From Methanobrevibacter sp. (GTDB taxonomy: Archaea; Methanobacteriota; Methanobacteria; Methanobacteriales; Methanobacteriaceae): a DNA stretch of 64,000 nt. The notes below the pieces were generated by a model. It did not search any database and was not told the DNA's origin. It saw only the letters and a list, made by a program, of their open reading frames with translations. The stretch is taken from assembly GCF_017427765.1 (NCBI RefSeq), contig NZ_JAFRSC010000023.1:19102-83101 (forward strand), read 5' to 3'. This document shows, one piece after another, positions 8,701 to 20,200 of this stretch. Position 1 is the stretch's first letter, and every line of letters begins with the position of its first letter. The position numbers and the translations under genes were made by a program.

Positions 8701-10909
8701 TTAATGTGACATTGGTTATGGCATCATCAATAAATATTGTGTTGTTTACGCCGTTGATTATTAAAGTAGCTTCGCCTCTTATGCTTTCAGGGCTGACCTT
8801 AACTGTTATTGTTGCGTTTTCACCGACGTTAATGTCTGATGATGAAATGTTAATTGATGAATCATATCTTGTGACCTTTAAAATGCCGCTGACTTTTGCT
8901 GAGTTATAGTATTCAGTTTCCGCAAACTCCAAAGTGATGTTGTATTCGCCTTCGGCAAAATTGTTTAAAGCTATTTCAGCAGAACCGTCAAATATGTAGA
9001 TGGTTTTTTTGCTTTCACCGTCAACATATAGAACTGCCTGACCCTGAAGATTGTCCGGAGTCAATGTTACAACAGCCAATCCCTTCTGGCCCACTTTTAT
9101 TTCTGCAATGCTGATATTCAAGACCACATCCTCTTTTTTAATGTTAACAGAAGTACTGTTAAATGCCTTGAAATAATTGTCATTTCCTTCATAAATGATA
9201 TTTAATGTATAATTTTTAGGCATAAGGTCTGAAATTTCGAATTTGGCTTTTCCGTTAGCCAGAGTGGAATTATAGGTATTGTCTGCAAGTTTGACGCTGA
9301 CGGTACCATCCAGATGAGAATTGTCAGCGTCTGTTACTTCAACATTCAAAACAAGTGTATCCAAATAGGAAATGCTCTCAGTAACATTGAATTTAACGTA
9401 TGAATTGGCTTTTCCGACATCAACAATAGCTTTCTGATTAAAAGAATAAATATTAGTTATCAGTTCATATGATCCTTTGTTTTGAGTATAATTAAATATG
9501 AAATCACATTTACCGTCAGCCAACGGTTTTGTTATGATAATCTCCCTACCGTCAATTGAGGTTTTGAATGTGACATTAAATACAGGAAACAGACCTATTT
9601 TAGATATTAGATTGATATTGTTTGTCCATAATGCAGTAACTGTTAGCTCATCTGAGATATTTAACTTTGAATAGTCCGGAGTCAGGTTAAAAATCAGCCA
9701 TGAGTTAATTCTGTCCACATTAACTTTAGATTTTAATTTGTATGGATTTTCGTTTGTGTTCCACCAGTTATTGTCCAGACTTATTATTTCTCCACCATTG
9801 AAGAATACATCAGATGAAATGCCCTCGAAATTGGTATTGTCGATGAATGCGGAGTATGTTATATTCAAATCGCCGACATTGTAGATGTTAGGAGAACCCT
9901 TATATTCACGATTCGGCGCTTCATAATAACCGGTGTTATTTCTAAAGATACATCCCTGAGCTGTTAATTTTCCTGAGTTGTAAACGGCACCATAGATATA
10001 ATTGAAATTTGCTCTTTCAATATAATTGTTTTCAATTATTGAATTTATCATCATGAGCTTTCCGGTGTTATATATTGCTGATCCTTTGGACTCGTGGACT
10101 GCATTTAAGTTTGAAAGAGTGCTGTCCTGCATTATTATTTCACCATCATTAGCTATTCCAATACCATTTCCATAGTTTGAACCGGTAGAATCGGCAAATG
10201 ATGTGTTAATAATACTTGCTTTACCTTTATTGTATAATGAACCTCCATAAGAGAACAGCCCTGAGGTTGATAATGCAGTATTGTTTGTGAAATTAGAATT
10301 TGTGATAGTCAAATCACCGAAATTGCTGATTGCACCGCCGTAAACAGGCTTGTTTATATCCCCATAAAAAAGCACACTGTCTTTAAATTCACAGTTATCT
10401 ATTTTAACTGTCGCATTTTTAATGTCAAGACATGCTCCACAGACAGTATCATTATATGATGTGGAATAAGATGCCGGAGATTTATATGCGTTTATAAACT
10501 TGATATTTTTAAATGCGACTGTAACTCCATCAGGAATGTTGAAAATATAGGATGATTTTTGTCCGTTTATTACAGTATTATCTGAACCGATAAATGTCAG
10601 GGATTTGTCAACAGTCAGTTTAGTGTTTTCATCACCCCTAAATTCCCCATCTGAAAGGTATATTGTATCGTTATCGCGAGCAATTGACATGGCATGTTTT
10701 ATTGTCATGACCGGACTGTCCTGAGATCCGTCATATGAATTTTTACCGTTAGGGTCTACATAAATTCCATTTAAGCCATCTGCCAGATTACCATCATCCG
10801 TAATGCCGATATCAGTTGCATTTCCATCAACATTTGAAGCGCTGACAGCAGAAACAGATAATGCCATCAGGATAATGATTAGGATAAACAATACTTTATT
10901 TGATTTCAA
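5726..10909 (-). CDS. Adhesin-like surface protein (beta-helix plus many Ig-like repeats)
   Basis: A secreted giant of about 1727 residues. After the signal peptide (KVLFILIIILMALSVSAVSA) come acidic residues and then a right-handed beta-helix (~60-400) of the DGSQDSPVMTIKHAMSIA / DTIYLSDGEF type. The rest is a long array of ~90-residue Ig-like domains, recognisable by repeated YEGDNDYF/YSGDNNYY-like segments and ending in three copies of a GKTYNVKTDSNGYAKL-type domain. There is no C-terminal membrane anchor, so attachment to the wall is unclear. The start chosen is a TTG at 10909, because GGTG lies 7 bases upstream and the resulting KSNK signal peptide matches the fourth adhesin; an in-frame ATG at 10954 lacks a ribosome binding site. 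The family is typical of Methanobrevibacter; the ligand is unknown. Confidence 0.85.
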   Translation of the reverse strand: MKSNKVLFILIIILMALSVSAVSASNVDGNATDIGITDDGNLADGLNGIYVDPNGKNSYDGSQDSPVMTIKHAMSIARDNDTIYLSDGEFRGDENTKLTVDKSLTFIGSDNTVINGQKSSYIFNIPDGVTVAFKNIKFINAYKSPASYSTSYNDTVCGACLDIKNATVKIDNCEFKDSVLFYGDINKPVYGGAISNFGDLTITNSNFTNNTALSTSGLFSYGGSLYNKGKASIINTSFADSTGSNYGNGIGIANDGEIIMQDSTLSNLNAVHESKGSAIYNTGKLMMINSIIENNYIERANFNYIYGAVYNSGKLTAQGCIFRNNTGYYEAPNREYKGSPNIYNVGDLNITYSAFIDNTNFEGISSDVFFNGGEIISLDNNWWNTNENPYKLKSKVNVDRINSWLIFNLTPDYSKLNISDELTVTALWTNNINLISKIGLFPVFNVTFKTSIDGREIIITKPLADGKCDFIFNYTQNKGSYELITNIYSFNQKAIVDVGKANSYVKFNVTESISYLDTLVLNVEVTDADNSHLDGTVSVKLADNTYNSTLANGKAKFEISDLMPKNYTLNIIYEGNDNYFKAFNSTSVNIKKEDVVLNISIAEIKVGQKGLAVVTLTPDNLQGQAVLYVDGESKKTIYIFDGSAEIALNNFAEGEYNITLEFAETEYYNSAKVSGILKVTRYDSSINISSSDINVGENATITVKVSPESIRGEATLIINGVNNTIFIDDAITNVTLTNLEAGKYDVTLIFDGDLRYYPVNTSTSFKVLKTPTSLDVKIAQDLKNLNGTVEVKTSNVNCTGVVGVYVNYNLYRLNLTDGRATFSVKFDNGTNYIFVFYEGDRYFEGSTWNTTIGEVDEFVLIGANSTGFEGIDFNYSVRLIEANGIAMPNRVITVDFNSKKHNITTNADGYAFFKVNLEEGTYRISATYKNTTIRNTLNVKPISFNLTSADITYGEEELIKAIFDKGVEGKVRFIIANESYVADIINGTAEYASYGFAAGDHIINAVYTNDIVNLTKTTRFNVAKAGLALDIDIVSATPEIDEIISVIDLANATGDIIFVFNNTEYKIPIINSQAVLNLSKLNQGSYALTVRYLGDNNYLASNRTVSFYVKQFASDIILSVDSQAYGKDIVATAKLNNDATGVVRFNAGNMTEDVNVSGGKAVWSFKGLDAGNYAMTATYLGNDYYVSSKNSTSFEIFKANSTIELYVKEVCLGENIRIFADLSPNATGSVTFSMIGYFSPRDKPVSNSASYWYIAPMDNGEYTVIAKYSGDNNYYPSNTTFILEVSQRKSILDVEINDAGINDRVMCKVSLKAKDGEPITSKVTLKIGRSTYNIAVRNGSGSLVLGKMSVGDYTYTADYAGDDDFTSASASGSFKVVNDLLKVNLTANNVTKYYKGSEPLKVTLKDSNNKPFANQNVVVKIVSREYTLVTDENGEAALPINLNPGVYDAEIVFEQTQKYYGASVNVTVEVFSTAEGTDVLKLYGSGTQYFAVFTDSNGKVLGNTEITFKLAGKSYKIKTLPNGVARLNININAGTYTISSVNPVTGQKLSNKITIYYKIRENKDVSNYFGAKTNYKVRIYTDGGKTVGAGKVVTFKVNGKTYNVKTDSNGYAKLAINLNPNKYTVTASYGGFKVSNKITVKNVLSASDITKKKSKTTKFSTKLVDPNGKVLSGKKITFKINGKTYSAKTNSKGIATVTIKITLNVGKHKIQSIYGKSKITNTITIKR

Positions 10910-11019
10910 CTTGATACACCAATTATAAATTAATTGTACTTTAATAAAAATCATCTGTCAATGATATGATTAGTTTTGAAAAAAAGAATATATAAAAGTA
11001 TCTGAATATGTTGTAAAAA

Positions 11020-11057
11020 TTAAAAAAAAGAAAATTAGTTTAAAAAAATAACTAATT
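11020..11057 (-). terminator. Terminator hairpin overlapping the stop of the anchored beta-helix gene
   Basis: AATTAGTT (11033-11040) pairs perfectly with AACTAATT (11050-11057) around an A-rich loop. On the minus strand it is followed by TTTTCTTTTTTTTAATTTTT. The last stem base is the first base of the stop triplet 11057-11059. Confidence 0.6.
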
Positions 11058-13234
11058 TATTCGAATTTTGATTTTCTGCGTTTTACTCCAATGAAGAATA
11101 AAATCATCACAGGGATTATGAAAAATATTGATGGAATGAATCCGTCCTTATCTTTCTGCTCAATTTCGAAAACCTTTTTACTGACACTGTCGGAATCGCC
11201 GGCAAGACCTGAATCCAAACCTTGGGAAGATTTTGACTGACTTGCAGCGCTGCTTTCACCTTCAGTAGATGGAGTTGCATCAGTATTATTTGAAACTTCA
11301 TTTACATTTTTACCGTTGTATGAAGTTGTATTGACTGAGCCTCCTTCAGTATTTGAGTTTATGAAATTAATCAAATAATCTTTTAATGACATACCCTCTT
11401 TTGATGAGTCCCCATTAGTACTTCCAGCAGGTGAATTTCCCTGATTTTGGGAATCATCCTTTTGATTATTGTTGGATTGTTGGTCTCCATCATCAGGAAC
11501 TCCATTCTGTTTTGAAGAACCTGGAATCAAAGGATTAAATGAATATCTGCTTTCTTCTTCACTGCTTGAAAGTTTGGAACCGTCAATTTCATTTGAAATA
11601 TCCTTATTGTTTTTTGGAGTTGAATAATCGTTTTTATCCCCATTGTCAACATCGTTATGTGCTGCGAAATATTCATATGCCCTAATAACCTGATTGTTAT
11701 AGAATTCGAGGTTTTCATGTGAATTTATATCCCAATATTTCAATCCGGAATTACCGGTTTGTGCCTTGGAATTATATGAAATCAGAAGATTATTAAGTAT
11801 TTTTGAATCGACTGAAGATAAAACATTTACTGCATAAAATCCGTCACTGATAACAGTATTGTTTTGAATGTCAAACTGATGATCGCCGTTTGTCTTTTGA
11901 CGATAACTGACTCCGTAGATATTGTCGTCAATTGATACATCCCCTACACTGTGAACTTCAATTGTATTGTTGCGTATAGTTGAATGTGTGTCCTGTGATT
12001 CAATTCCGGCAACCAGTGCCCATTCATGAGTTCCTGCAAGTCCTGTTACATTGATTTTATTGTTTGTAATTGACAATAATGTTTCTCCATAGAAGTTTTG
12101 AGAATAAACACCAATGTTAGGGCCGTTTGAAAAGGAATACAAATCGTTTTCCGTAATATTCACATTGGAAATCGGACCTGTAATCTGAATAGGATACGCA
12201 GTACCTGCAGCCATTTTACCACCGGTAGTGATAATGCGTATGTTATTGTGGCATGCAGTCAAGTTATTCAAGTTGTAAATGTCTAAACCATAAAGATAAT
12301 TGTCTGTACCCGGATAAGTCATAAAGTCTGTCATGAATATTGAATTGTTGCATATCAAAGCGCCGTCAGATTTACTTATCAGCATGCAATCAAGAGAAGG
12401 ATATAAGTTTTCAGGCCTTTTATTTACTTGTGAAAAAAGACTATTTTCCATAAATGAAATATTATTACATCCTTCTATTCCCACAGTTAAAACCAAATCA
12501 GATGCAAGTTCAGCACCGTTAATGCCGAATACAATATCCTTGAGAGGCAATGCGGAAATAATCGTATTGTTTTTAATTAAAGCATCGTCACAATCCACAA
12601 CCTTAAGTGCACAATTGTAAACGTTTACATCATCATTATGCCCTTCAAAGTTAATGTAAGAATTCAAAATCTTTAAATTCCTTAAAGGATTATCAGGATA
12701 TCCAATTGCATAAATACCATAAGCTTCAACATTTTTGGGAACTATGTAATTAATACTCACATTGATTAAGCTAACGTAATCAGATAAAACCTCTATGCCC
12801 GCACCGTCATTGTCTGCATATTCGCTGTCCAAATCCATTTTTATGTCTTTGAGCGTCACGTGGTCTGCTTCAATCTGGAATACTGTATTTTTCAGATTAT
12901 ATCCAATGCCTTTTATTGTCACATTATTGGCATTGATGCATAATTTACCCAGATTTTTAAAATCCTGGTTAAATATTAATGTCTTATCCGAAAACTTTGA
13001 TTTTAATGTATTATCAGTGAAATAATCATCAAAATTGTCTGAATCAATATAGATTGTATCGTTCAAAATCAAATCAGGTTCATCCGGAATTTCATCATCC
13101 GAATATGCAATCTCGTTAATTGAGATAACGTTAGAATGATCAGTGATATTTTTACTCAAATCAGATGAATCCAAATCAATTGCTGAAACAGAAGAAACTG
13201 ATACAATAAAACAGACTAGAACTATTCCAATCAA
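11057..13234 (-). CDS. Membrane-anchored beta-helix surface protein
   Basis: About 725 residues: an N-terminal hydrophobic signal (LIGIVLVCFIVSVSSVSA), a right-handed parallel beta-helix (~60-510, with repeated NNTI/NNKI/ENDL turns), a Ser/Asn/Gln/Gly-rich linker (~520-690), and a C-terminal transmembrane segment (IPSIFFIIPVMILFFIGV) ending RRKSKFE. It is the only one of the five adhesins here with a membrane anchor, and it lacks Ig-like domains. Its module start (DNFDDYFTDNTL...LIFNQDF) matches modules of the 2724-residue neighbour. The only standard start is a TTG at 13234, 28 bases from a perfect AAGGAGGTGG. The frame stays open upstream through an ATA at 13255 at ideal spacing, which would complete a normal signal peptide (RISLKLL...). 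Confidence 0.85.
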   Translation of the reverse strand: MIGIVLVCFIVSVSSVSAIDLDSSDLSKNITDHSNVISINEIAYSDDEIPDEPDLILNDTIYIDSDNFDDYFTDNTLKSKFSDKTLIFNQDFKNLGKLCINANNVTIKGIGYNLKNTVFQIEADHVTLKDIKMDLDSEYADNDGAGIEVLSDYVSLINVSINYIVPKNVEAYGIYAIGYPDNPLRNLKILNSYINFEGHNDDVNVYNCALKVVDCDDALIKNNTIISALPLKDIVFGINGAELASDLVLTVGIEGCNNISFMENSLFSQVNKRPENLYPSLDCMLISKSDGALICNNSIFMTDFMTYPGTDNYLYGLDIYNLNNLTACHNNIRIITTGGKMAAGTAYPIQITGPISNVNITENDLYSFSNGPNIGVYSQNFYGETLLSITNNKINVTGLAGTHEWALVAGIESQDTHSTIRNNTIEVHSVGDVSIDDNIYGVSYRQKTNGDHQFDIQNNTVISDGFYAVNVLSSVDSKILNNLLISYNSKAQTGNSGLKYWDINSHENLEFYNNQVIRAYEYFAAHNDVDNGDKNDYSTPKNNKDISNEIDGSKLSSSEEESRYSFNPLIPGSSKQNGVPDDGDQQSNNNQKDDSQNQGNSPAGSTNGDSSKEGMSLKDYLINFINSNTEGGSVNTTSYNGKNVNEVSNNTDATPSTEGESSAASQSKSSQGLDSGLAGDSDSVSKKVFEIEQKDKDGFIPSIFFIIPVMILFFIGVKRRKSKFE

Positions 13235-13252
13235 TAGTTTTAGACTAATTCT

Positions 13253-13269
13253 TATATATCCACCTCCTT
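13253..13269 (-). promoter_or_regulatory. Strong Shine-Dalgarno site facing an ATA codon
   Basis: On the minus strand AAGGAGGTGG is followed, seven bases after GGAGG, by ATA AGA ATT AGT CTA AAA CTA TTG. No ATG, GTG or TTG lies at normal spacing in the open frame; the first such codon is the TTG at 13234. Either ATA (13253-13255) is the initiator or an ATG has mutated to ATA. Confidence 0.55.
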
Positions 13270-13382
13270 AGATTAACTTTTTCTAATGGCAATTATAACG
13301 ATAACTGCTAAAAGATAGTAGATATTATGTAAAGAATACCTTATAAAGTTATCTTTAGAGATTAATCCAGATATATTTAAAA

Positions 13383-13418
13383 AAAGAAAAAGGTAGAAGA
13401 GAATTTAATCCCTTCTAG
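13383..13418 (-). terminator. Terminator hairpin of the 2724-residue adhesin gene
   Basis: AGAAGAGA (13397-13404) and the partly complementary TCCCTTCT (about 13411-13418) form a stem around TTTAA, running into the stop codon. On the minus strand it is followed by CCTTTTTCTTTTTTT. Confidence 0.5.
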
Positions 13419-14280
13419 TTAATTGTTATTTTTGTAGTTGCTTTGCAAGACTTGTAGGTGTTGTCACCTGCGAAGTTTACATTAGCGTTGTAGGTACCTT
13501 TCTTGCTGATGTCAAGTTTGAAGGTAGCCTGACCTTTAGCATCGGTTTTTGCTGTGTAGGTTTTTCCGTTTACAGTAAGTTTAACAGTTTTACCGGATCC
13601 CATGTATGTTTTTCCGTCAATGGATGATCCTTTGTCTGTTTTTAAGGTTACTGTGTAGGATTTTGTTTTAGCAGATGCTTTGTATGATTTGGCAGGAGCG
13701 TTTAAGGAAGTTTTCTTAAGGTTTACAGTAATTGATTTAACTGTAAATGAAGCGTTATAGTCTTTGTCTCCTAAGAATGCTACAGCAAATGTGTAGGTTC
13801 CAGCTTTTGCCAAGTTGATTTGCAATTTAGCAATACCTTCACTGTCGGTAGTGGTATTGTATACTTTACCGTTGAATCCGATTTTTACGGATTTGTTAGC
13901 TAAGATATTTCCAGCGTCATCAACAAGTTTAACTTTAAAGTATCCGCCTCTTTCACCAGCATAGTAGTCTATAGCATAGGTTTCGTAGTCATCGCCAATG
14001 ATTGTTGTGTTAGCTCTGAGTTTAGCCACATCTTTCAATGTAATAGTAGTGTTTACAGGTAAAACTTTATCGTTACCGTCAAAGTTAATTAAAACAACAC
14101 TATTGGATGCAGCAGGAATTACAATAGAACCGTCACTACCGGTAGTAGCAGCAGTAGCATTTCCATTTACAGAGTAAGTTACATTAGCATTAGCAATAGG
14201 GCTGCCAGCTTCATCAACTAAAACAACTGAAATAACACCTTCACCAGTTACGGAGATGTTAGTGAATTTGGATTCACTTA
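13415..14280 (-). repeat. Shared C-terminal cassette, copy 1
   Basis: These bases encode the last ~287 residues of the 2724-residue adhesin. The block (from SKFTNISVTGEG to KATTKITIN) recurs at the ends of the next two adhesins. Near-constant stretches are YAGERGGYF, KIGFNGKVYNTTTD, GTYTFAVAFLGD, KASAKTKSYTVTLKT and GSSIDGKTY. Confidence 0.85.
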
Positions 14281-17200
14281 CAGATGATTTAATTTCTTTA
14301 GCAACATAAGCAGCATCGTGAGCATCGTCACCGCTGTAGATTACAACAACACTGTGGTCACCGACTGCAAGGCCGGAAACAGGAACAGTAGCAGATCCGT
14401 TTTCATCTAAAGGCACAATATTCTCTTTACCGTCAACAATAACAGAAACATTACCAGTAGCACCAGGGATGGAAACAGATACATTGGTATCTTTACCAAC
14501 TTCAATGTCGCCTATAGTTACGTTAGCTTCACTGGTTTCTTTAGCAACACTGAATGCTTTAGCGTCATAAGCAGCATCGTGAGCATCGTCACCACTGTAA
14601 ACTACAACAACACTATGATCACCAGCTTCAACAGCAGGAATAACATAATTAGCAACACCATTTTCATCTAAAGGCACAATATTCTCTTTACCATCAACAA
14701 TAACAGAAACATTACCAGTAGCACCAGGGATGGAAACAGCAACATTGGTATCTTTACCAACTTTAGCATCACCAATAGTCACATTAGCAGCGCTAGCTTC
14801 TTTAGCAGCACTGAATGATGTATTCTCATAAGCAGCATAGTGAGCATCGTCACCATTATAAAGTACAACAACACCATGTTCACCAGCTTCAACTGCAGGA
14901 ATAACATAATTAGCAACACCGTTTTCATCTAAAGGCACAATATTCTCTTTACCGTCAACAATAACAGAAACATTACCGGTAGCACCAGGGATGGAAACAG
15001 TAACATTGGTATCTTTACCAGCTTTAGCATCACCAATAGTTATGTTTATTTCACTTTCTTCTTTAGTAACAAAGAATGCTTCTGAAAATACCATAGGAGC
15101 ATATTTATCATTACCTTCAAAGACAGCAATTATAACATGAACTCCAGCATCAATGTTTTCAATAGTGAAGTTTCCTTTACCGTCAACTACAGGAACAAAA
15201 GTTTCATTTCCGTAATCAACAACTATAGATACAACTCCGTCAACACCAGGAATGTCGACTGTTACATTTACATCATCACCAACATCAGCATCACTGATAT
15301 TCATAGTAATGTTAGTAGCAAGTTTTTCCACTATAAATGTAGTTGAATTATAAGTTTCGAGGTATAATAAATCACCGAAGTAATAGACACCTACGGTGTA
15401 TTTGCTAGATACTAAATCTGAAACGTTTAATTGGCCTTTACCTTCAGATACAGGAATGCCGTATTTTTTACCGTCAATAATAACTTCAACGTAATCAGTT
15501 ATGTTTTCAGCAAATGAAACATTAATGGTTGCATTTTCACCTACTTTAATGTTTTCAACTTCAACAACTAAAACAGGGTCAATTGGGAAGTTGTCTTCAA
15601 CAACATTATCTTTGTCTTCTTCAAATTTGACTGCACTATCACCGACTAAATCTTTAGCGTATAAAATGTTGTCAGTTACAGTGTTGTTTGAAGTAGTCTT
15701 TAAGTCAACAGCATAATCGCCAGTAGTCATAATGATATTGTCTACAATAGCGTTTTCATTGCCGCTTACGGTTACAGTACCATATACATCGTTGCCCACA
15801 AATACAGTTTCAGTTCCTGAAATAGCAACATTCATGAAAGTATTGCCTACAGCAGTAGTGTTTGCTGCAATATTTGTAGTTGCGTAAATCTTATTGTTTT
15901 CAACAAGACTGTTTGCACTAGGATTGAAGTTGGTATTACCGTAAAGTGTGTTGTTTCTGTAAACGTTGCCTGTGGATGTGGCACCGTATTGGTTTAAGAT
16001 TCCACTACCGTTGTGATAGATGGTGTTGTTTTCAACAAGGTTGCCTGAACCCATAACAGTCATAGCATAACAGAACGCACTACCACGTTGGCTGTTGTAG
16101 AGAACGTTGTTTGTGTATGAAACATGTTCAGGAGCAGCACCGCTACCTGTAAATTGGTTAGCAGAAAGGATGTTTCCACTTGAACCGGTAATGTTGAATA
16201 CATTGTGGTCAAATGTTGCGTAAGCTCCACCTTTACCTAAAACAAGTAAACTGGAACCTGTTCCGCCGTTTTCAAAGTAACCGTTTTTAACGAGAGTGTT
16301 ATAAGCACCAGTGTGGATACATAAGAATCCTGTACCGGAACCGACACCGCGTTTGTTAGCAACAATACTGATACTGTCAACAGTTATGTTTGAAGCACCT
16401 TTAATGTATAAACAATTGTTAATGAATTTCAATCCGGTCATGTTAGAATTGTCTGCACCAGCAATGAAATTAAATGAATTTACAGCATTTCCAGCATAAG
16501 TGGCACCAGCATCAAATAAAGCATCACCAGTAGATGAAATAACATTTACAGGTCTGTCAATGTATACAGGGTATTTACCTAAGAATAATCCTTGGAAGTC
16601 TAATGTGGTACCATTTGGAACAAGTGAGACCATATTACCTTTTGCATCGAAGTAGTATTCATAGGTTGAATTTGTAATTACACCATCCAATACCTGTAAG
16701 TTACCGACAGAGTCAGCTACTTTAAGGTATAAATCACCATTGTAGGTTACATTTACATCATTTGCACCGCCAACTAAGTCGGCAGCATCAACAGGTACAG
16801 TTACAGTACCGTTAACTAATGGGACTTCTTTGTAGACTTTGTTTCCAATTACAATAGTTACATTACCTGTTGCATTAGGAACAGTTACAGTTACAGTAGA
16901 GTTGGATCCAATCCATACAGGTTGACCTTCAATGATTATTTCTGGGTCGAATGGAGGAGTGTTGTTTTCAACAATACCAACTATACCTGGAGCAACAGAA
17001 TCGTCACCGAACAATTCTTCAGCGTATAATGTGTTATAGGTTACATTAGCTGGAGTTCCATCCAATAAGGATACTGTGTATTTACCCTGAGTGAATATAG
17101 TGTTATTTTCAACAACAATATCACGAACACCGTACATGAATTGAGCATAACTTACACCATGTACAGGAGCTTTTTCAACGTAACCTGCCTTATTGTAGGT

Positions 17201-20200
17201 GTAAATTGTGTTATTGTTAATTACAGCAGCACCATTGGTGATTTCGATACCTGACACTAATGCCCATGCATCACCGGAAGTTGCATTACCAGTTACATTA
17301 AAGAAGTTATTTGCAACGTAGGAATTAGATGAACCTCCCCACATACTTGATACATAGTAACCTAAGTTAGGGCCGTTTGAAACAGTTGTAATACTATTTC
17401 CAATTACAGTAATGTTGGATTCAACACCTTGAATACCGTAAGCGGCACCAGATGAATCCGCACCAGATTTTGTGGATAACTCCAATATATTGTTTGAAAC
17501 TGTTAAATTATCATTATATCCGAAGTTTAATGCATAAAGGAAAGTTACATCTCCAACTTTTGATTTAGTATCAATCATTTTAATGGTATTTGAATCAAAT
17601 AAAATATTATTTGAACCAATGATTAAAACAGATTGAACAGTTGGAGTGGTTTTAGCTAAATTGTTTATGCTAGTATCCAGATTGTTGTTGGTGATTGTAA
17701 TATTATCACTTTCTCTAACTCTAAGTGGATTAATATAATCGTGTCCCATCATGTAATATTCAAAGTCATCAATAAACCACATATCATAGTCTACAGTTAA
17801 AGCAGGCAATGTAGAAGTTATAGTGTTATTGTCAACTAAAGCATTAGTTACACCATTTAAATTAATTGCAATAGCAGTATACTCACCAGTTTTAATTACA
17901 CTAGCAAAGACAATTTTGTTGTTGATAATGGTTAAATTATCAGCATCGAAAGCGTTTATAGCTATTGCATCATAATTACCGTTGGTAACCCTGTAGTTAA
18001 TATCCAAATTAGATAAAGTTACATTGTTTGCATTTACAGTAATTAAATCACCTAATGCAGAAGATGCACTGTTGACAGTTGCTGTTAATTTCAATCCATC
18101 AATTGTTACATTGTCACATGCAATTACAATACCCATTAAACTTAATGATGCGCCATCACTTGAAATGGATACAGGTTTGTCGAGAACAATATATTGAACA
18201 GTCTTAGCTTTAGCAAATGCTCCTTTAAAGATCAAATCATTGTATGGAACACTGTCTTTTAACAAACCGTTTTTATCGAAGAAATCGAAGAATACTTCAG
18301 TAAATACTACATTATCCAATCCGTAGAATTGTGTGGTTTTACTGTCTGAACTGATAACTTTGTTACCGTTGTAGGTTACAGTTAAATCGTTTAAACCCAC
18401 TTCAATATTGTTTGCAGGGATTGCAAAACTAGCCTTATTATCTACTAAAGGAATATTTTTGTATTCATTGCCGTTAATATTAACGTTTACAGTACCGGTA
18501 GCGTTAACAACAGTTATGTTGATTGTGTTATTATCACCACTCCATGAATTTGCTGCTTCAATTTCAATAATAGCGTTCATTCCATTATTTTTAACTGTAT
18601 TACCTTTATTATCAGCAGAGTTGACTGCATCATCACCCATTTTATCTTTACTGGACAATACATTAAATCTTACAGTGTTATTTGCTGAGGTTTTTAAATC
18701 AATAGCATAAGCTTTTTCAGTTGAAATTTGGTTATATTCAATAGTGTTTTCATTTGAATTGACAGTTACAGCATCTTTTACAAGGTTGTTAGTGAAAATA
18801 GTGCCGGTAGCTGCTTTGTTAATAGTTACAGCACCATTGATTGTGTTGTTATCAACAGTTATATTTCCACCAGCGGAAGTTGTACCTACAGTCATTGAAC
18901 CTGCAGTATTGCCAATAACAACCATATCTGCACCACCTAATGATAAAGCAGCAGTCATGGTATTGTTTTCTACAAGGGATCCTTTTGTAGCGGAGATACC
19001 GCATCCTATAAGAACATTATTTCTGTATGTGTTGTTCTCACTAGGGTCTTTTGGTCCACTAGCCCACTGAACGTTTGCAGATAGAATACCTGAACCTTTG
19101 TGTCTGAGAGTATTGTTTTCAACAACGTTATATGAACCCATGAGAGTAATACCAAAGGATGTTGAAGTACTTGCTTGTTCATTATATATTTGATTGTTTG
19201 TAACAATCATGTTTCCTGGAGTTACACCAGTACCGACATAAGCGTTAGCACCAACCAAGTTTCCGCTGCTTCCTGTTACATTAATGACATTGTTGTCAAT
19301 GGTTCCATATGGAGCACCGTAACCGTAAACAATGATACTTGAACCGGTACCGCCATTTTCCAAGTAGGAATTTTTAATAGTACCATATGCCGCATCAGTT
19401 CTAAATACTATAAATCCGGTAGACGCACCAATACTAGTCATATTTGCAATTGCAGTAATACCATCTACAGTCACATGTGGAGCTTCAACGAATAAATCAC
19501 CATTAATAATGGTAATTCCAGTTATGTTAGTGTAGTTAGCTCCTTGTCTAACATTGAATTTGAAACATTTTGCTTTGTTACCAGTTTCACCTTTACCAAA
19601 ATCTTCATAATTTTCAAATACAGCATCATTAGTTGAAGAAATTACATTTACAGGTTTGTTGATGTTTAAAGTGTAGTTATTACCTTTTGTAATATTATGA
19701 ACAAATGTTCCCTGGAAGTCTAAGGTTGCACCTTCAGGAACATTGACTGATAAATAATTGTCATTGTTTTTATCAAAGTAGTATTTGAATGTATCAGCAG
19801 TAATTACACCATCAATAACTTGTAAGTTACCGTCAGCAGTAGTTTTTGCGTAATTATCATCACCATTGTAGGTTACCTGAATGTCATTAGCACCTAAAGT
19901 CAAATCACTTGCGTCAATTGCTTGTGAAACAGTGCTGTTGACTAACTTTAAGTCAGGGTATATTTTATTACCGACTCTAATTGAAACGTTTCCGGTAGCA
20001 TCAGTGACATTTACTGTAATTGTAGCGTCACTTCCAGTCCAAACAGCCGGAGCATCAATTATGATTTCAGCTTTTGTTGGTGGTACGTTCTTTTCAACTA
20101 CATTGTCTTCACCGAGAATGTTTGCTGCTTTGTTACCTGTTACGTTATGTGCAATTAATGTATTATCTTTTACAGTAGAGTTTACTGCATTAGAAATATA

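Noticed and set aside
10910..10954. Upstream ATG (10954) as the start of the first adhesin
   Set aside because: No ribosome binding site, and the added residues spoil the signal peptide; the TTG at 10909 has GGTG seven bases upstream.
13415..15063. CRISPR-like regular repetition
   Set aside because: The period is 261 bp, in frame, and lies within an adhesin; no short repeat/unique spacer pattern is seen anywhere in the window.
19006..19206. Extra minus-strand frame within the 2724-residue adhesin
   Set aside because: It is an out-of-frame by-product of the same coding DNA, with no start signals or family resemblance.
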